DNA from: Typhlomys cinereus
Lineage: Eukaryota > Chordata > Mammalia > Rodentia > Platacanthomyidae
Length of the DNA: 64,000 bases
Reading direction: 5' to 3'
Assembly (NCBI GenBank): GCA_023101885.1
Contig: JALPQD010000126.1
Coordinates: 426,904-490,903 of the forward strand
Positions 34,601-46,150 of this stretch are shown here, one piece after another (the stretch's first letter is position 1; each line of letters opens with the position of its first letter). Under the pieces are notes generated by a model that worked only from the letters and a program-made list of their open reading frames with translations, did not search any database and was not told the origin of the DNA. Made by a program: the position numbers and the translations under genes.

Positions 34601-34842
34601 CCTAGTCCTGGAAAACTTTGAGTAAGGGAGGTACTAGAAATTAGTCTTACCAGATTTGTTGGGGTACAAATGATAACAGAAAAAACCTACATCAATGTAA
34701 CCGCATAAAATTTTGAAAACAAATACCTCATGAATCTAATAACATTATCAAGAATATGAAGACAATATACAGGTGGAAAACATTACTTATATCATGTATG
34801 TGGTAAGGATTTAATATTCCAGTCACATAAAGAAGTATTTTA

Positions 34843-35097
34843 GGGGCTGGAGAGGTGACTCAGGGGTTAAGCCTCTGCCTTGCAGGCAGAAGGTCCTGAG
34901 CTCAGATCCGTAGACCCCACATATAGACTCCGGGAGGAAGCGGGGGCAGCCTGTGTTTCTGGTCTTGGTAGGGCGGAGACTGTGAATCCCGGGGCAGAGT
35001 AAGGTGGAGGCGGTCCATGGTGGTTCCGAAATTCACCCTGGTTCTACACACACACACACACAATTGACTAAATAATAATAATAATAATAATAATAAA
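34843..35097 (+). repeat. B2-like SINE with (AAT)n tail and target-site duplication
   Basis: It has the full head, B box ('gtcctgagctcagatcc') and GC-rich body, a short CA run and a tail of AAT repeats (about 35072-35094). AAGTATTTTAG flanks it on both sides (ending at 34842, and again at about 35098-35107). Confidence 0.9.
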
Positions 35098-35194
35098 AAG
35101 TATTTTAGTAAGTAGACGGTATTATTTTAGAGTGAGTAAAATAATTTGAAAGATGGTGATTACATACCATACATGTGAACAAACTAAACTCTAA

Positions 35195-35476
35195 CAAGAT
35201 TTGCATTTGTTTTATGTATATGTGTGTCTCTGTATGTGTATCAGAGAGCATTGTGTGTGTCTGTAGAGGTTCATGGGTGATTTCAGGAATCACCCTGGAT
35301 TGTAGTACCTTCTTTTTGCTTTGCTCTGGAGTTTCCCAGGCTCTACCTTCTAGCGCAGAAAGTACAAGGCACCACCATTTCTGTTTGTTGTTTTCATGTG
35401 GGATCTGGGATCCAAATTCAGGGCTTTCTGCTTGTAAGGCAGAGGTTTTACCCCTGGGCCATACTATAGCCCCCTA
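35195..35476 (-). repeat. B2-like SINE, diverged
   Basis: The plus strand ends 'ggcagaggttttacccctgggcc...agcccc', the reverse complement of the SINE head. It contains the body phrases 'catgggtgatttcaggaatcaccc' and 'ttgctttgctctggagtttcccagg'. It sits about 100 bases from an opposite-strand copy at 34843. Confidence 0.8.
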
Positions 35477-35640
35477 GATACATTTTTAAATGATTATTTA
35501 TATGCTATAGAGATTTCAAATCAATTGAGTACTGGGAGCAATACTATCAATTATAACATTGCTTAATGTGTCTTTCAACAATGGTAATGTTTATAATGCG
35601 GTCCCATAAAGATGAAACACACAAAGTCAGAATAATATAC

Positions 35641-35690
35641 TGAAGTTTCTACATTAAAACTGTGCTGAAGTTTCTACATTAAAACTGTGG
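35641..35690. repeat. Two-copy tandem duplication, 25-base unit
   Basis: The unit beginning TGAAGTTTCTACATTAAAAC and ending CTGTG(C/G) is present twice head-to-tail, with a difference only at the final base. It is a recent local slippage or patch duplication. Confidence 0.9.
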
Positions 35691-35724
35691 GTAAAGATTT
35701 ATAATGGTATAAAAGGAAACACAT

Positions 35725-36207
35725 GTTGGATGAGTGATCAGAGGACAATTTTCTCCAGCTGGTTCTCTTTGTTGTAGCCAAGTAAAAAAATAGCCATTAG
35801 CCTGCTAAGTTAACCATGAAAAATATAGGCTGACTGCTGCATATGCCTGCCCCCACCTTACTATATTTCTGAGAAATTAGTTAGGATTGGGTCTACCTGA
35901 AACATTCTTGTGATCACAGTTTAATCAGTAGTGGTTTAACACAACACCCAAAATTAAGAAAGACCTGCTTATATATAACTGCTAAAGTGTGGCTTCTTTG
36001 AAAAATTACTTGCTTTCTGCCTCTTGCTTAAGATGTGGTCTTCTTCTTTAAAAATTCTATGAACTATTCACTTCTCAGAGCCACACACTGAGACCTTAAC
36101 TCTCTGGTGAGTGGTTGCTGATCAACTTAAATAAAGCCTCTCCTTTTGATAAAGATTCTGATGTCAATGTGGTGAAGTCCTGACTGGACCCACACCTACA
36201 ACACTTT
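35725..36207 (+). mobile_element. Candidate solo LTR (endogenous retrovirus)
   Basis: It holds a TATA-like run (TATATATAA, about 35971), then 'ctttctgcctcttgcttaag', AATAAA at 36130-36135, and about 70 bases later 'ctacaaca' at 36200-36207. This order of promoter, polyadenylation signal and U5-like end is that of a retroviral LTR. The 5' boundary is a guess and no target-site duplication was found. No internal genes follow; L1-H begins shortly after. Confidence 0.45.
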
Positions 36208-36495
36208 CCACTTTGTGTGCTTCCTGGGATGAAACACAAGTATAGATTTTCAAACAGGTGTCCTACGCATTGAGCTATTACACCAGTTCCAATGAGTCCC
36301 CTCGGGTTAAATAGCTCCACGCCGATGCCCCCATCCTCCCTTTCCCCACCCCGCTCCGCGGGTCGGGACACACGTGCGGGGTCCAGCCGGGCCTCACCCA
36401 CAACCTAGGTAAGCTCTGTCACTGCCCACCCCCAGAACCCTAGGCCAAATAATTCAGTTTAGTGAAATTGAAAGATCTTAAGAATTAAAACAACA

Positions 36496-37540
36496 ATGCC
36501 AAAGTCAAAGTGCAAATCCATGAGAAGCAACACTCAAGTAAACAAATTTCCCACTGAAGAAATTAATCCCATAATGTTAGACTCCAACCAGAACAAACAC
36601 ACGGGAAAAGGCCAAGAAAGCCTGACCCAGGTAACGACTTTCAAAATATGATCATTACCATGTTCAATACTATGAAAGAGGAAATCAGGGAGGAATTACA
36701 TAATCGAATCAATCTCTTTGAAGAGGAACACAACAGACATTTGGAGGAGTTGAGAAAAACAGTGCAAGAAACAAAAACGCATACAGCAGTTAAAACAGAC
36801 TCAAGCAGAGATTAAAACTGAGCTAAAAGACAAGTTATCTTCAACCCAGAACTCCACAGAGAGTCTTATCAACAGAACTAACAAAGCAGAAAACAGAATT
36901 TCAGACCTTGAAGATAAAGTGGGAGTACTAACCAACTCAATGGAAGAGGTTGTTAAAGCCAAAAAGATACTTGAGAGAAATATCCAAGAGATATGGGACA
37001 CCCTGAAGAAGCCTAACAAGCGTATTCATGGAATACCAGAGCAACAATCTCAAAATGCCTCCCCTGAGGAAATTTTTCAAACGATCATCAAGGAAAACTT
37101 TCCTCATATGAAAAAAGAGAGTTCCATCCATATACAAGAGGCATTCCGCACCTCAAACAGATACGAACAAAACAGAAGCACGCCACGGCAAATAATAGTT
37201 AAAACACTCTACATTCAAGATAAAGAACTGGTGCTGAGAGCTTCAAAGGAGAAAAAACAAGTCACTTTTAAAGGTAAACATATTAAAATAACAAATGACT
37301 TCTCAGTCAAAACAGTAAAAGCAAGAAGAGCTTGGAGAGACATACTTCAAGGATTGAATGAGGAAAATGTCAACCCAGGCTGATTTATCCTGCAGAACTA
37401 TCCATCATGATCGAGAGAGAAAGAAAAATCTTCCAGCACAAAGACAACTTGAAGGGATACATGTCCACCAAACCAGGCCTTCAGAAAATGCTAGAAATGA
37501 TACTCTAGCGTGAAGAAAAAAACAGGCATATCCAGGAGAA
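36496..37540 (+). pseudogene. L1 ORF1 pseudogene (in L1-H)
   Basis: It starts MPKSKCKSMRSNTQ. A frameshift near 36630 breaks the coiled-coil part. From 36919 a 154-codon frame covers the RNA-recognition and C-terminal domains, with KKPNKRIHGIPEQQSQ, RTSNRYEQNRSTPRQIIVKT and KARRAWRDILQGL. A one-base loss near 37365 gives an early stop at 37381. L1-D keeps the longer reading there but has its own stop. Confidence 0.88.
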
Positions 37541-37606
37541 CAGAAGGCAAGTATAACACCATTAAAAGCGAAGCAATATACTTATAAAAACTACTAAACA
37601 TAATAA

Positions 37607-39052
37607 ATGTCTGGAATTAAAAAGAGTTTCTCCATTATAACACTAAATGTTAATGGAATTAATTCACCGATCAAGAGACACAAATTACAAACTTGGATTA
37701 AAAATCACAATCCATCAATCTGCTGCCTGCAGGAAACCCATCTCACCACAAAAGATAGGCACACTCTAAAAATAAAAGGCTGGTCAACAATTCTACAAGC
37801 AAATGGAAGCAGAAAACAGGCAGGGGAAGCCATTATGCTATCAGACAAAGTGGACTTCAAACCAAAGGAAATTATAAGAGACACGGATGGATACTACATT
37901 TTAGTCACAGGTACAATTCACCAGGAAGACTTCACAATACTGAATATATATGCACCCAATATGGGCCCCTCCACATTCATTAAGAAAACCCTACAGCATC
38001 TAAAGCAAGAAATCAACCCCCAAACGATAATTCCTAGGGACTTCAACACCGCCCTCTCAACATGGGATAGATCAACAGGTCAAAAGCTTAACAAAGACAC
38101 TTTGGAACTTAATCAAACCCTGAAATAAATAGACCTTACACATCTCTATCGAACTTTTCACCCATGTGCCAAAGAATACATATGTTTCTCAGCAGCACAC
38201 GGAACTTTCTCCAAAACAGATCACATATTGGGCCACAAAACGAAGCTACACATACACAAAAAAGTTGAAATTCTAACCTGTGCCCTATCAGACCACCATG
38301 GCCTAAAGCTGGACATCCACAACACATCAAACAAGAGAAAATACACTAACTCCTGGAAACTTAACAATATGATGCTGAATGAGAACTGGATTCAGGAAGA
38401 AATTAAAAAGGAAATTCACGATTTCCTGAAAGTGAATGATAACGAAAATAAAACTTACCAAAATCTCTGGGACACAATGAAAGCTGTTCTAAGAGGTAAG
38501 CTCATAGCTCTTAATGCCTACATCAAAAAAATGGAAACATCAGAAATAAACAATTTAACAATGCAGTTTAAGCTTTAGAGAAGCTAGAGCAATCTGATCC
38601 CAAAAGTAGTAGAAGAGAGTAGATTAGCAAAATAAGGGTTGAAATATCTGAAATCGAGATTAAGAAAGCGATAGAAAAAATCAACCAGAAAAAGCTGGTT
38701 CTTTGAAAAAATCAATAAGATAGATATACCCCTAGCTAAATTAACAAAAAGCAGGAGAGAGAAAACCCAAATTAATAAAATCAGAAATAAACATGGAGTT
38801 ATCACTACTGATACCCAAGAAATCCAGAGAATTATAAAATCATATTTCAAAAACTTATACTCTGTGAAATATGACAACACAAAAGAGATGGATGAATTCC
38901 TAAGTAAACACAACTTACCTAAATTGAATCAGGAAGTTGTGAATTATTTAAATAGTCCTATGACATATAAGGAAATGGAGGAAGTAATCTCGAATCTTCC
39001 CACCAAAAAATGTCCTGGACCAGATGGATTCAGCACAGAATTCTACTAGACA
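37607..39052 (+). pseudogene. L1 ORF2 pseudogene, endonuclease half (in L1-H)
   Basis: MSGIKKSFSIITLNVNGIN opens the endonuclease domain. N14, E43, D145 and N147 are all present, but the Gly of the GDFN motif is Arg (RDFN). A small deletion near 38122 creates a stop. The SDHHG motif is at about 38288-38302 in another frame. Further breaks follow before PGPDGF (about 39013-39030). The endonuclease could not be made as one chain. Confidence 0.88.
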
Positions 39053-39208
39053 TTTAAGGAGTTAATAATACCAATACTCCTTGAACTGTTCCATGAAATA
39101 GCAAAGGAAGGAACACTACCAAATTCCTTCTACGAAGCTAATATCGTTTTAATCCCAAAACCTAATAAAGACTCACTTAAAAAAGAAAACTATAGGCCGA
39201 TCTCCCTG

Positions 39209-40408
39209 ATGAACACACACGCAAAGATTCTCAACAAAGTTTTAGCAAATTGGATTCAAAAACATATTAAAAAGATTATTCACGGGGACCAAGTAGGCTT
39301 CATCCCTGGCATACAAGGTTGGTTCAACATACGCAAATCAATAAATGTAATTCATCATGTAAACCAGTCCGAAGTCCAAGACCACATGATACTCTCGATA
39401 AATGCAGAAAAAGCTTTTGAGAAGATCCAACAGCTTTTTATGATCAAAACGCTAGAGACCGTAGGAATGGAAGGAACCATTATCAGTATAATAAAAGCTG
39501 TATACAACAAGCCCACAGGAAGGATTATGCTCAATGGGGAACAATTGGACGCATTCCCACTTCGATCAGAAATTAGACAAGGCTGTCCACTCTCACCACT
39601 TCTATTCAATATTGTACTTGAAGTCTTAGCTGAAGCCATAAGACAAGAAAGGGACATAAGAGGGATTCAAATCAGCAAGGAAGAAGTCAAGTTATCCCTA
39701 TTTGCAAATGACATGATCTTATATCTGAGTGATCCCAAAAAGTCTACCAGGAAGCTCCTGGAACTAATTGGGAAGTTGAGCAGGGTAGCAGGATACAAAA
39801 TAAATGTGCAAAAATCAGAGGCCTTCCTATATGCCCAGAATGAAAGAAGTGAAAAAGCCTTGAGAGAAACCATCCCATTTACTATAGCCCCTAAAAAAAT
39901 GAAATATCTTGGTATAAACCTAACCAAGGAGGTAAAAGACCTTTACAATGAAAACTTTAAAACCATAAAGAAAGAAATAGCAGAAGACACCAGAAGGTGG
40001 AAACACCTCCCATGTTCCTGGATTGGCAGAATCAACATCGTAAAAATGACCATTCTACCAGATGCAATATACAAATTCAGTGCTATACCAATTAAAATCC
40101 CAAAGCAATTCTTTAAAGAAGTTGACCAAACAATCTCAAAATTCATATGGAGGCACAAAAGACCCAGGATAGCAAAGACAATCCTGAGTAACAAAAACAC
40201 TGCTAGAGGAATTACCATACCGAACCTTAGTCTACATTACAAATCCATAGTTATAAAAACAGCCTGGTACTGGCTCCAAAATAGACACACAGATCAATGG
40301 GTAAGGATTGAAGACCCAGATATAAGCCCACAAAATTACAGCCATTTGGTCTTTGACAAAGGGGTCCAAAGAATCCAATGGAAAAAGAACAGCATCTTCA
40401 GCAAATAG
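39209..40408 (+). pseudogene. L1 ORF2 reverse transcriptase segment, 399 codons open (in L1-H)
   Basis: This is the longest open frame in the window apart from its flanks. It covers most of the RT domain: [50 protein letters not shown] and [12 protein letters not shown]. The catalytic motif reads FANDMI (39701-39718) where the intact L1-D copy has FADDMI. The upstream catalytic Asp is Asn ([11 protein letters not shown] at 39401-39403; L1-D has [10 protein letters not shown]). Two of the three metal-binding Asp residues are therefore gone. It ends at a stop at 40406-40408. Confidence 0.92.
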
Positions 40409-41400
40409 TGTGGGTAAAACTGGATCTCCATATTCAGAAGATTAAAGCTGGACCCATACTTTTCACCATGTACAAGACTTAATTCCAAATGGATCAAGGA
40501 CCTTGATATAAGGCCAGAGACTATAAAAACCATAGTTGAAAGAATAGGGAACTCCCTCGAACTGATTAGGCTAGGCCAATATTTCCTAAACAGACATCCA
40601 ATGGCACAGTCACTGTTACCAACTCTCAACAGTTGGGATCTTGTGAAATTAAAGAGCTTCTGTTCAGATAAAGAGATTGTAACACGATCTCAAAGGCAAC
40701 CCACAGAATGGGAGGAAATCTTCACTAACCACACATCTGATAGAACTCTACTGTCCAGAGTGCACAAAGAACTTAGAAAACTAAACATCAAGGAAACCAA
40801 TGGCCCAATTAAAAAATGGGCCCTGGTACTTAAAAGAAATTTTACCAGAGATGAAATTAAAATGTCTAACAAATATCTTAAAAAATGCTCCACTTCTTTA
40901 GCCATCAGGGAAATGCAAATCAAAACTTCCCTGAGATATCATCTCACCCCGGTCAGGATGGCAAAAAACCACAACACAAACAACAACAAATGCCGGAAAG
41001 GATGTGGAGAGAGGGGAACTCTCCTACATTGCTTGTGGGTGTGCAGGCTCATACAGCCACTCTGGCAAGCCGTCTGGAGATTCTTAAAGAAATTAAAGAT
41101 TGAAATGCCATATGACCCTGAGATTCCACCTTTGGGTATAACCCCCCATACAGCAGAGGTTCACCTCGATAGCCCAAGCACGACCATGTTTATAGCAGCA
41201 CTGTTTACAATAGCAAAGACATCGAATCAACCCAAATGTCCAACAGTTGACGAGTGGATAAGGAAACTGTGGTACAGCTATACAATGGAGTACTACTCAG
41301 ACATCAAAAATGATGAATTACTGGAATTTGCCAGGAAATGGATGTCATTAGAAAAATTATATTAAGTGAAGTATCCCAGACCCAGAAAATTAAGCACCGT
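40409..41400 (+). pseudogene. L1 ORF2 C-terminal segment (in L1-H)
   Basis: From 40601 a 254-codon frame encodes the ORF2p C-terminus: SFCSDKEIVTRSQRQPTEWE, the Cys/His cluster [19 protein letters not shown], then IEMPYDPEIPPLGI and LWYSYTMEYYSDIKNDE. A one-base loss near 41360 gives an early stop before the family's usual 'SEVSQTQ'-type ending. It belongs to the same broken ORF2 as the RT segment upstream. Confidence 0.88.
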
Positions 41401-41750
41401 ATGTACTCCCTAATAGGTGGCTCCTAATACCAAACCCACCAAGCCCATCTTGTGAAACTCATAGGTAAATCTATGTATTACCTACAGTAATTCCAAGGAT
41501 TATGAACAGGAGGGATGGGGTTGGAGGGCCACACCAAAAACAAGGAGAGAAGTGACCATGTAACAGTAGAGAAAATAGGCCTCCATCAATGACTGCAAGA
41601 AAGTAATGTGACACCTAGTTAAGTTCACAATTCGTTCTTGATCATTTACAACTAAGGGGGTATGAACTCACCAGAAGGGAAGGGCATATAGTCCGGCAGA
41701 TTAAAATGTAACCATTTTGCAAATGGGTGATTGACCCCTCCCATTGCCTA

Positions 41751-41786
41751 ATGCCATATGAAGCTGCGATTCCACTTTTGAGTATA
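41751..41786 (+). repeat. ORF2-derived patch inside the L1-H 3'UTR
   Basis: About 36 bases reading ATGCCATATGAAGCTGCGAT and ending CTTTTGAGTATA match the ORF2 C-terminal stretch at 41105-41140 (codons for MPYDPEIPPLGI) with about five mismatches. They replace the 3'UTR sequence found at this place in L1-F ('ctcactgtggtttaatac'). Confidence 0.8.
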
Positions 41787-44782
41787 AGTATTACATCTAC
41801 CCTTGAATGTGCTCTTATAATAAGACTCCAGTTTAACAGCTTTCTGTCTCTGGCCAGGCGGTGACATACAGTGGCCATCACGATGGAGTGAAGAGCATTA
41901 CAGGAGCAACAAAACTGCAAAAGAAAATCAACAAACCACAATCCAGAAATTCAGAGACTCTATATCAACCACCTAAAACTAGGCCAGACTAATCTGTCCC
42001 CATCCTGAAGCTCAGGGACATTTGCGGAAGAGGGAGCGGTAAGAGTGTAAGAGCAAAAGGATGGGAGGAGCAATGATTTGCAAGATACTCCACACAAGTT
42101 AGGGCCGAAGCAATCATAATTGGATATTTCATGCCCAGTGCAATGTCCAACACACTATTGACCTCACAAAGTCTAGCATCTGCTAAAGGCACCAAGATCC
42201 TTGGAGGCAAGGGATTGACAGCCACAGTAGTGTTCCTATGCTTAAGGGGAACACAGGAAAGGGTTCAGGGAAATGCCACTGGGTCCTTGTATGTCATCGG
42301 AGAGGAGGGCCCAGAGGAGAGTCAGGCATGCACAAGAAAGGACTCTGGGAATTGGGGCGGGAGGCCCGTGGGGATGGGGCTGGAGGGGTGAGAGGAGGGA
42401 GAGCAGGGGGTTCGGGGGGAGGAGGAGGGAGGGAGGCAACTGGTGTACCTATTAAGTTTGTATGAGCTGAAATAATAATAAAACTGTATTAAAAACTTTA
42501 ATATGTCGATCTAAATAATATAAATTACTAACAAAAAATAAGCCATCAAAGCTGTGGGAAAATACAATAAAACCTATTTAATATTTATAAAATATTTAGC
42601 TTCAAATTAGCAAAATACATAACACAGAATGCTTCCAGGAAATATACCTGAAGAATCATGAGATGGACCATAAAAATCTTACAATATAAACAATTGAAAT
42701 CAGACAAATTATGTCATAAATACTGTTTTGAATTATAACTAGATATCAGTACCAGAAACAAAATTGGAAAAATCTCCAATAATATGTGGTAAGAAACATA
42801 ATTATAATTCCTGTGTACATCAAAAAGAATACTTCAGTGGAATCTGAACCACTTTGTGTGTCTCTGATGATCTCTCTTTCTTTTTCTCCTCCCATCTCTG
42901 CTTTCTGCTCACTACAGCAAGTGAAAAGAAAATTAAAATATTCTAATCAATTAAATAGAAATGAAAATGGAAGAATTGATGCATCTTTTCGCTGCAATTA
43001 AAGAAATAGATCTAGGAAAACATGACATTCATTGTTCATATCAGAAAAAATATTTTAAATCAATGATATTAGCTTCCTTTTCAGTAAACCATAAAACTAG
43101 ACAAATGAGAGGAAACACATAAAAAAGGTTTAGATATCAATAAAAGAAATGATAAAGTAAAAATCTTGTTCTTTAAAAAATTAAACAAAAATGACAGATG
43201 TCTGAATGCCCAACTACAAAAGTTCATAAATGAACAATATAAGGAAAAAAGAGAAGATACTCTAAAAACCTAAGAGATAAGAAAATGACTACGAGGAGTA
43301 CCTTTGTGCATAGAAATTTGACAATTCACAGAAATTCAGCACAGTCTCTTACAGAAAATAAAAAAGAGGGAACATTTCTCACTCAATAAAATATTAAAAG
43401 TAATTTCATCCTAAGAGGAGAAAAACAATATAGTTAAGGAAATACATGAAACAATCTATTTCTTGAACACAAATATTCTACAGAATATTAGGAAACCAAA
43501 TCCATTAGTGTGTGTGCAAAGATAATAAGTCAGGAAATGAAGGTCTGATCAAATGTTCAAAATAATCCATCATATTTGCAACAGGAAAATGGAAAACCAG
43601 GTGATCACATTGAATAACACATAAAGAGAATCTGACAAATTTCAATACCCACTCATTATAAATAAGTTACAGCATAATAGTAATAGAAGGAAATCCTGTC
43701 AAAGTGATAGAGCATCTACAAAAATGATTATAACTATATAGACTCTATTGTGAAAGAATTAGCACTAAGATAAGGTATAAGACAAGGAAGTCAATTCTTA
43801 TAACTTTACCTTGGTAAAGTACTATAAGATGAACCGAATGCAGTATTACAAAGAGAAGAAAGAAATAGGCAAAATACAACAAGTTTCTATTCAGAAACAG
43901 TAAGAATTAAAGAAACCCAACAGAAGCTCATTTTATTTATAAATAAAAAATTCTTGATAAAAAATTTTGAAAAAGAAACCTCAAAAGGGTGCATCAGGAG
44001 GACTGTTCCAAATTTGAGGCTTGCCAAGCAAATGTAACAAGAACCTGTCACAAAAAAGGAAAGAGGAAAAAAACTGCAGGCTGAGAGTGATGAAAGTAAT
44101 TTCTCCAAATCTTTTATCCAATAAGTTACTTTAGACAGTTTAAAAACAACCAGGAATGAAAACTCCAACTTTTGGATACTAAATGTTAAATACTTAATTT
44201 TAGGTTCAATACAGCATATACTAATCCTGCGTGTTAGGGGAAAAATGTATTAATAGAAGAAATGAAAACCTTGAACAAAGAAAAATAGAAACGTTGTCAA
44301 GAAGATCCCAGTTTCGCTCAGATTTATCTATATTTATTTTTATTGTTAACATATCAGTAGCATCTCTTGTACATACACATAAAAACAATTTAATAATTGA
44401 ATAGAAAAACAAATAAACTAGAATAATCAAAATTTGCAAAGAAATAAATTTGTGGCATCACATTATCTAAAACATTAATCAAGTGAACATGGTATTGGTA
44501 GAGGAATAAACACATAAACAACTCAAAAAAGTATATAGAAATAGAATCACACTAACAAAACCAACAGAAGTTTTTACAACAAAGTCACAACAATTCAATA
44601 GACAAAGAGAAATAGAGAAAGGATAGTATTTTTATTAACAGCTACTCAAACGATTTGACTTTTACATGATAAAAAGTGAACATTATACTAAATTCATATA
44701 TTATAAATTATTTAAAATGGTTTCATATTTCTAAACATAAATTATAAAAGCATAATGCTTTCAGAAAGAACAACAGAATAGC

Positions 44783-44870
44783 TGAGCTTTGAGCTCAATG
44801 GTGGAGCACTTGCCTAGCATGCTAGAAGCCCTGGGTTCCTTCCCCAGTACAAAAAAGTCAAAGTTAAAAC
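44783..44870 (+). repeat. ID-like SINE
   Basis: It has the reading 'tggtggagcacttgcctagcatgctagaagccctgggttcc' followed by an A-rich tail. This is the tRNA-Ala-derived rodent ID element, somewhat diverged. Confidence 0.8.
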
Positions 44871-45188
44871 CTACATCATTTTGGTGGCAAACCTGGAGGT
44901 TACAGAAGGGTTTTTAGACCTGTACTTAAAATCATGATCTATAAAAGAAATTAAGCAAAAAATGTTTGACCATGAAATACACTGTTAGGTTAATGAAAGG
45001 AATTCACACTCTTAAGTGAGAACATCTGCAAAAAGCATAACAATCAAATTACTTCAATTATTCCTTAAACTCAACATTAAGTAAAAAAAAATGGTCCATT
45101 TTTTTAAACTTTATAAATTTAATATACACACTTTAAAAACTCTATAAATTCAACATACATGCTTTGTGGAAAATGACCCATTTGACTG

Positions 45189-45385
45189 GTGAGAGAGAGC
45201 TTAGTAGATAAGAGAGTCTGTGCGCCAACCTGGAAACCAATGCTTAATTCTGAGAGCCCACAAATTGGAAGTGCAGAATCAACTTACAAAAGTTGTCTTC
45301 TGTACTCTACACACACACACCTCCTCTCTCACTCCCACTTCTCTCTAATGACAAGTGAAATATTCAAAATCATTAAAACAATATG
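45189..45385 (+). repeat. B2/B4-like SINE, old
   Basis: A 'gagagcttagtagataagag' head, 'attctgagagcccacaaattgg', 'gttgtcttctgtactctacac' and a CA/CT-rich tail show the B2-type layout. It is diverged. Confidence 0.6.
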
Positions 45386-46150
45386 CAACTAAAATGATGT
45401 TCAAGGTCCATGGTCATTAGGGAAACACATTATTCTAAATGTGGAATAATCCAGATTCTCTGAAATAATCTAGAAGGCACTCATGGAGTGAAATGTGTAT
45501 TTATCACGTGTCCTAGTATGAACTTCCAAGAATTTATTTGGGAGGAGAACAGAAAATAGATTATAGCATTCTAATTTGAAATTAGCTCAAGTTACAATTG
45601 ACCCAATTACTTTTTGATACATATTATAGTACATCTACAAGATGATATACTACTGAAGACAAAAATAAATAATACAAATAATAAGTTGGATGGATGTAAG
45701 GATATTTTTGCTGAGTGAAATCACCTCTCTGTAAATAATGCTTCGTAATTTCATTTACATAAAATTCTTCAATTACAATAAAATAAATTAGGAAAGACGA
45801 GTGATTTCCAGAATTAGCTAAGAGTAATTACAGTTACAAAGAGGGTATAACTAGGTCACTTCTTTGGGTTATTAGAACAATCTGTACTTTGATTTTAATG
45901 ATGGTCAGAATGATCTGTATATATTTCAAAATTCAATAAAGGTATATCCCAAATTACACAACATGAAACCAAGCAAAAAACAATAAAAGCAGTGACTATG
46001 TCTTAAAACTGAGCAAATGCAAATACACTTAACAATATGCTGAAGTGATTTTTATGACTTGTCATAATTGTACTATTATTATTTAAGATGATACTTGTAC
46101 AAGAAGGACTTAATGTGTTTAGTATGCTTCTGTATTGTGTTTGTGATTTC

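Larger units (their letters stand above)
36290..42500 (+). mobile_element. Near full-length LINE-1, best preserved copy (L1-H)
   Basis: It contains a CpG-rich 5'UTR remnant (about 36290-36400), ORF1 from 36496, ORF2 from 37607 to about 41400, a 3'UTR with a G-rich tract (about 42350-42432), the end 'acctattaagtttgtatgag' and an AAT/A-rich tail. At about 6.2 kb it is close to full length, although the 5'UTR promoter is short. It is dead: ORF1 has frameshifts, ORF2 has stops, and the RT catalytic Asp is lost. An ORF2-like patch lies in its 3'UTR at 41751-41786. Confidence 0.95.
42840..46150 (+). mobile_element. Ancient LINE-1 (ORF2 to 3' end), heavily eroded
   Basis: Scattered collinear matches to generic mammalian L1 ORF2 occur: 'aatcttgttctttaaaaaattaaac' (about 43162), 'gaatctgacaaatttcaatacccactcattat' (about 43629), 'gaacatggtattgg' (about 44483), and 'gatgatatactactgaagac' then 'ttggatggatgtaaggat' (about 45640-45710). 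The order is right for one plus-strand element. No frame survives. SINEs at 44783 and 45189 interrupt it. Confidence 0.65.
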
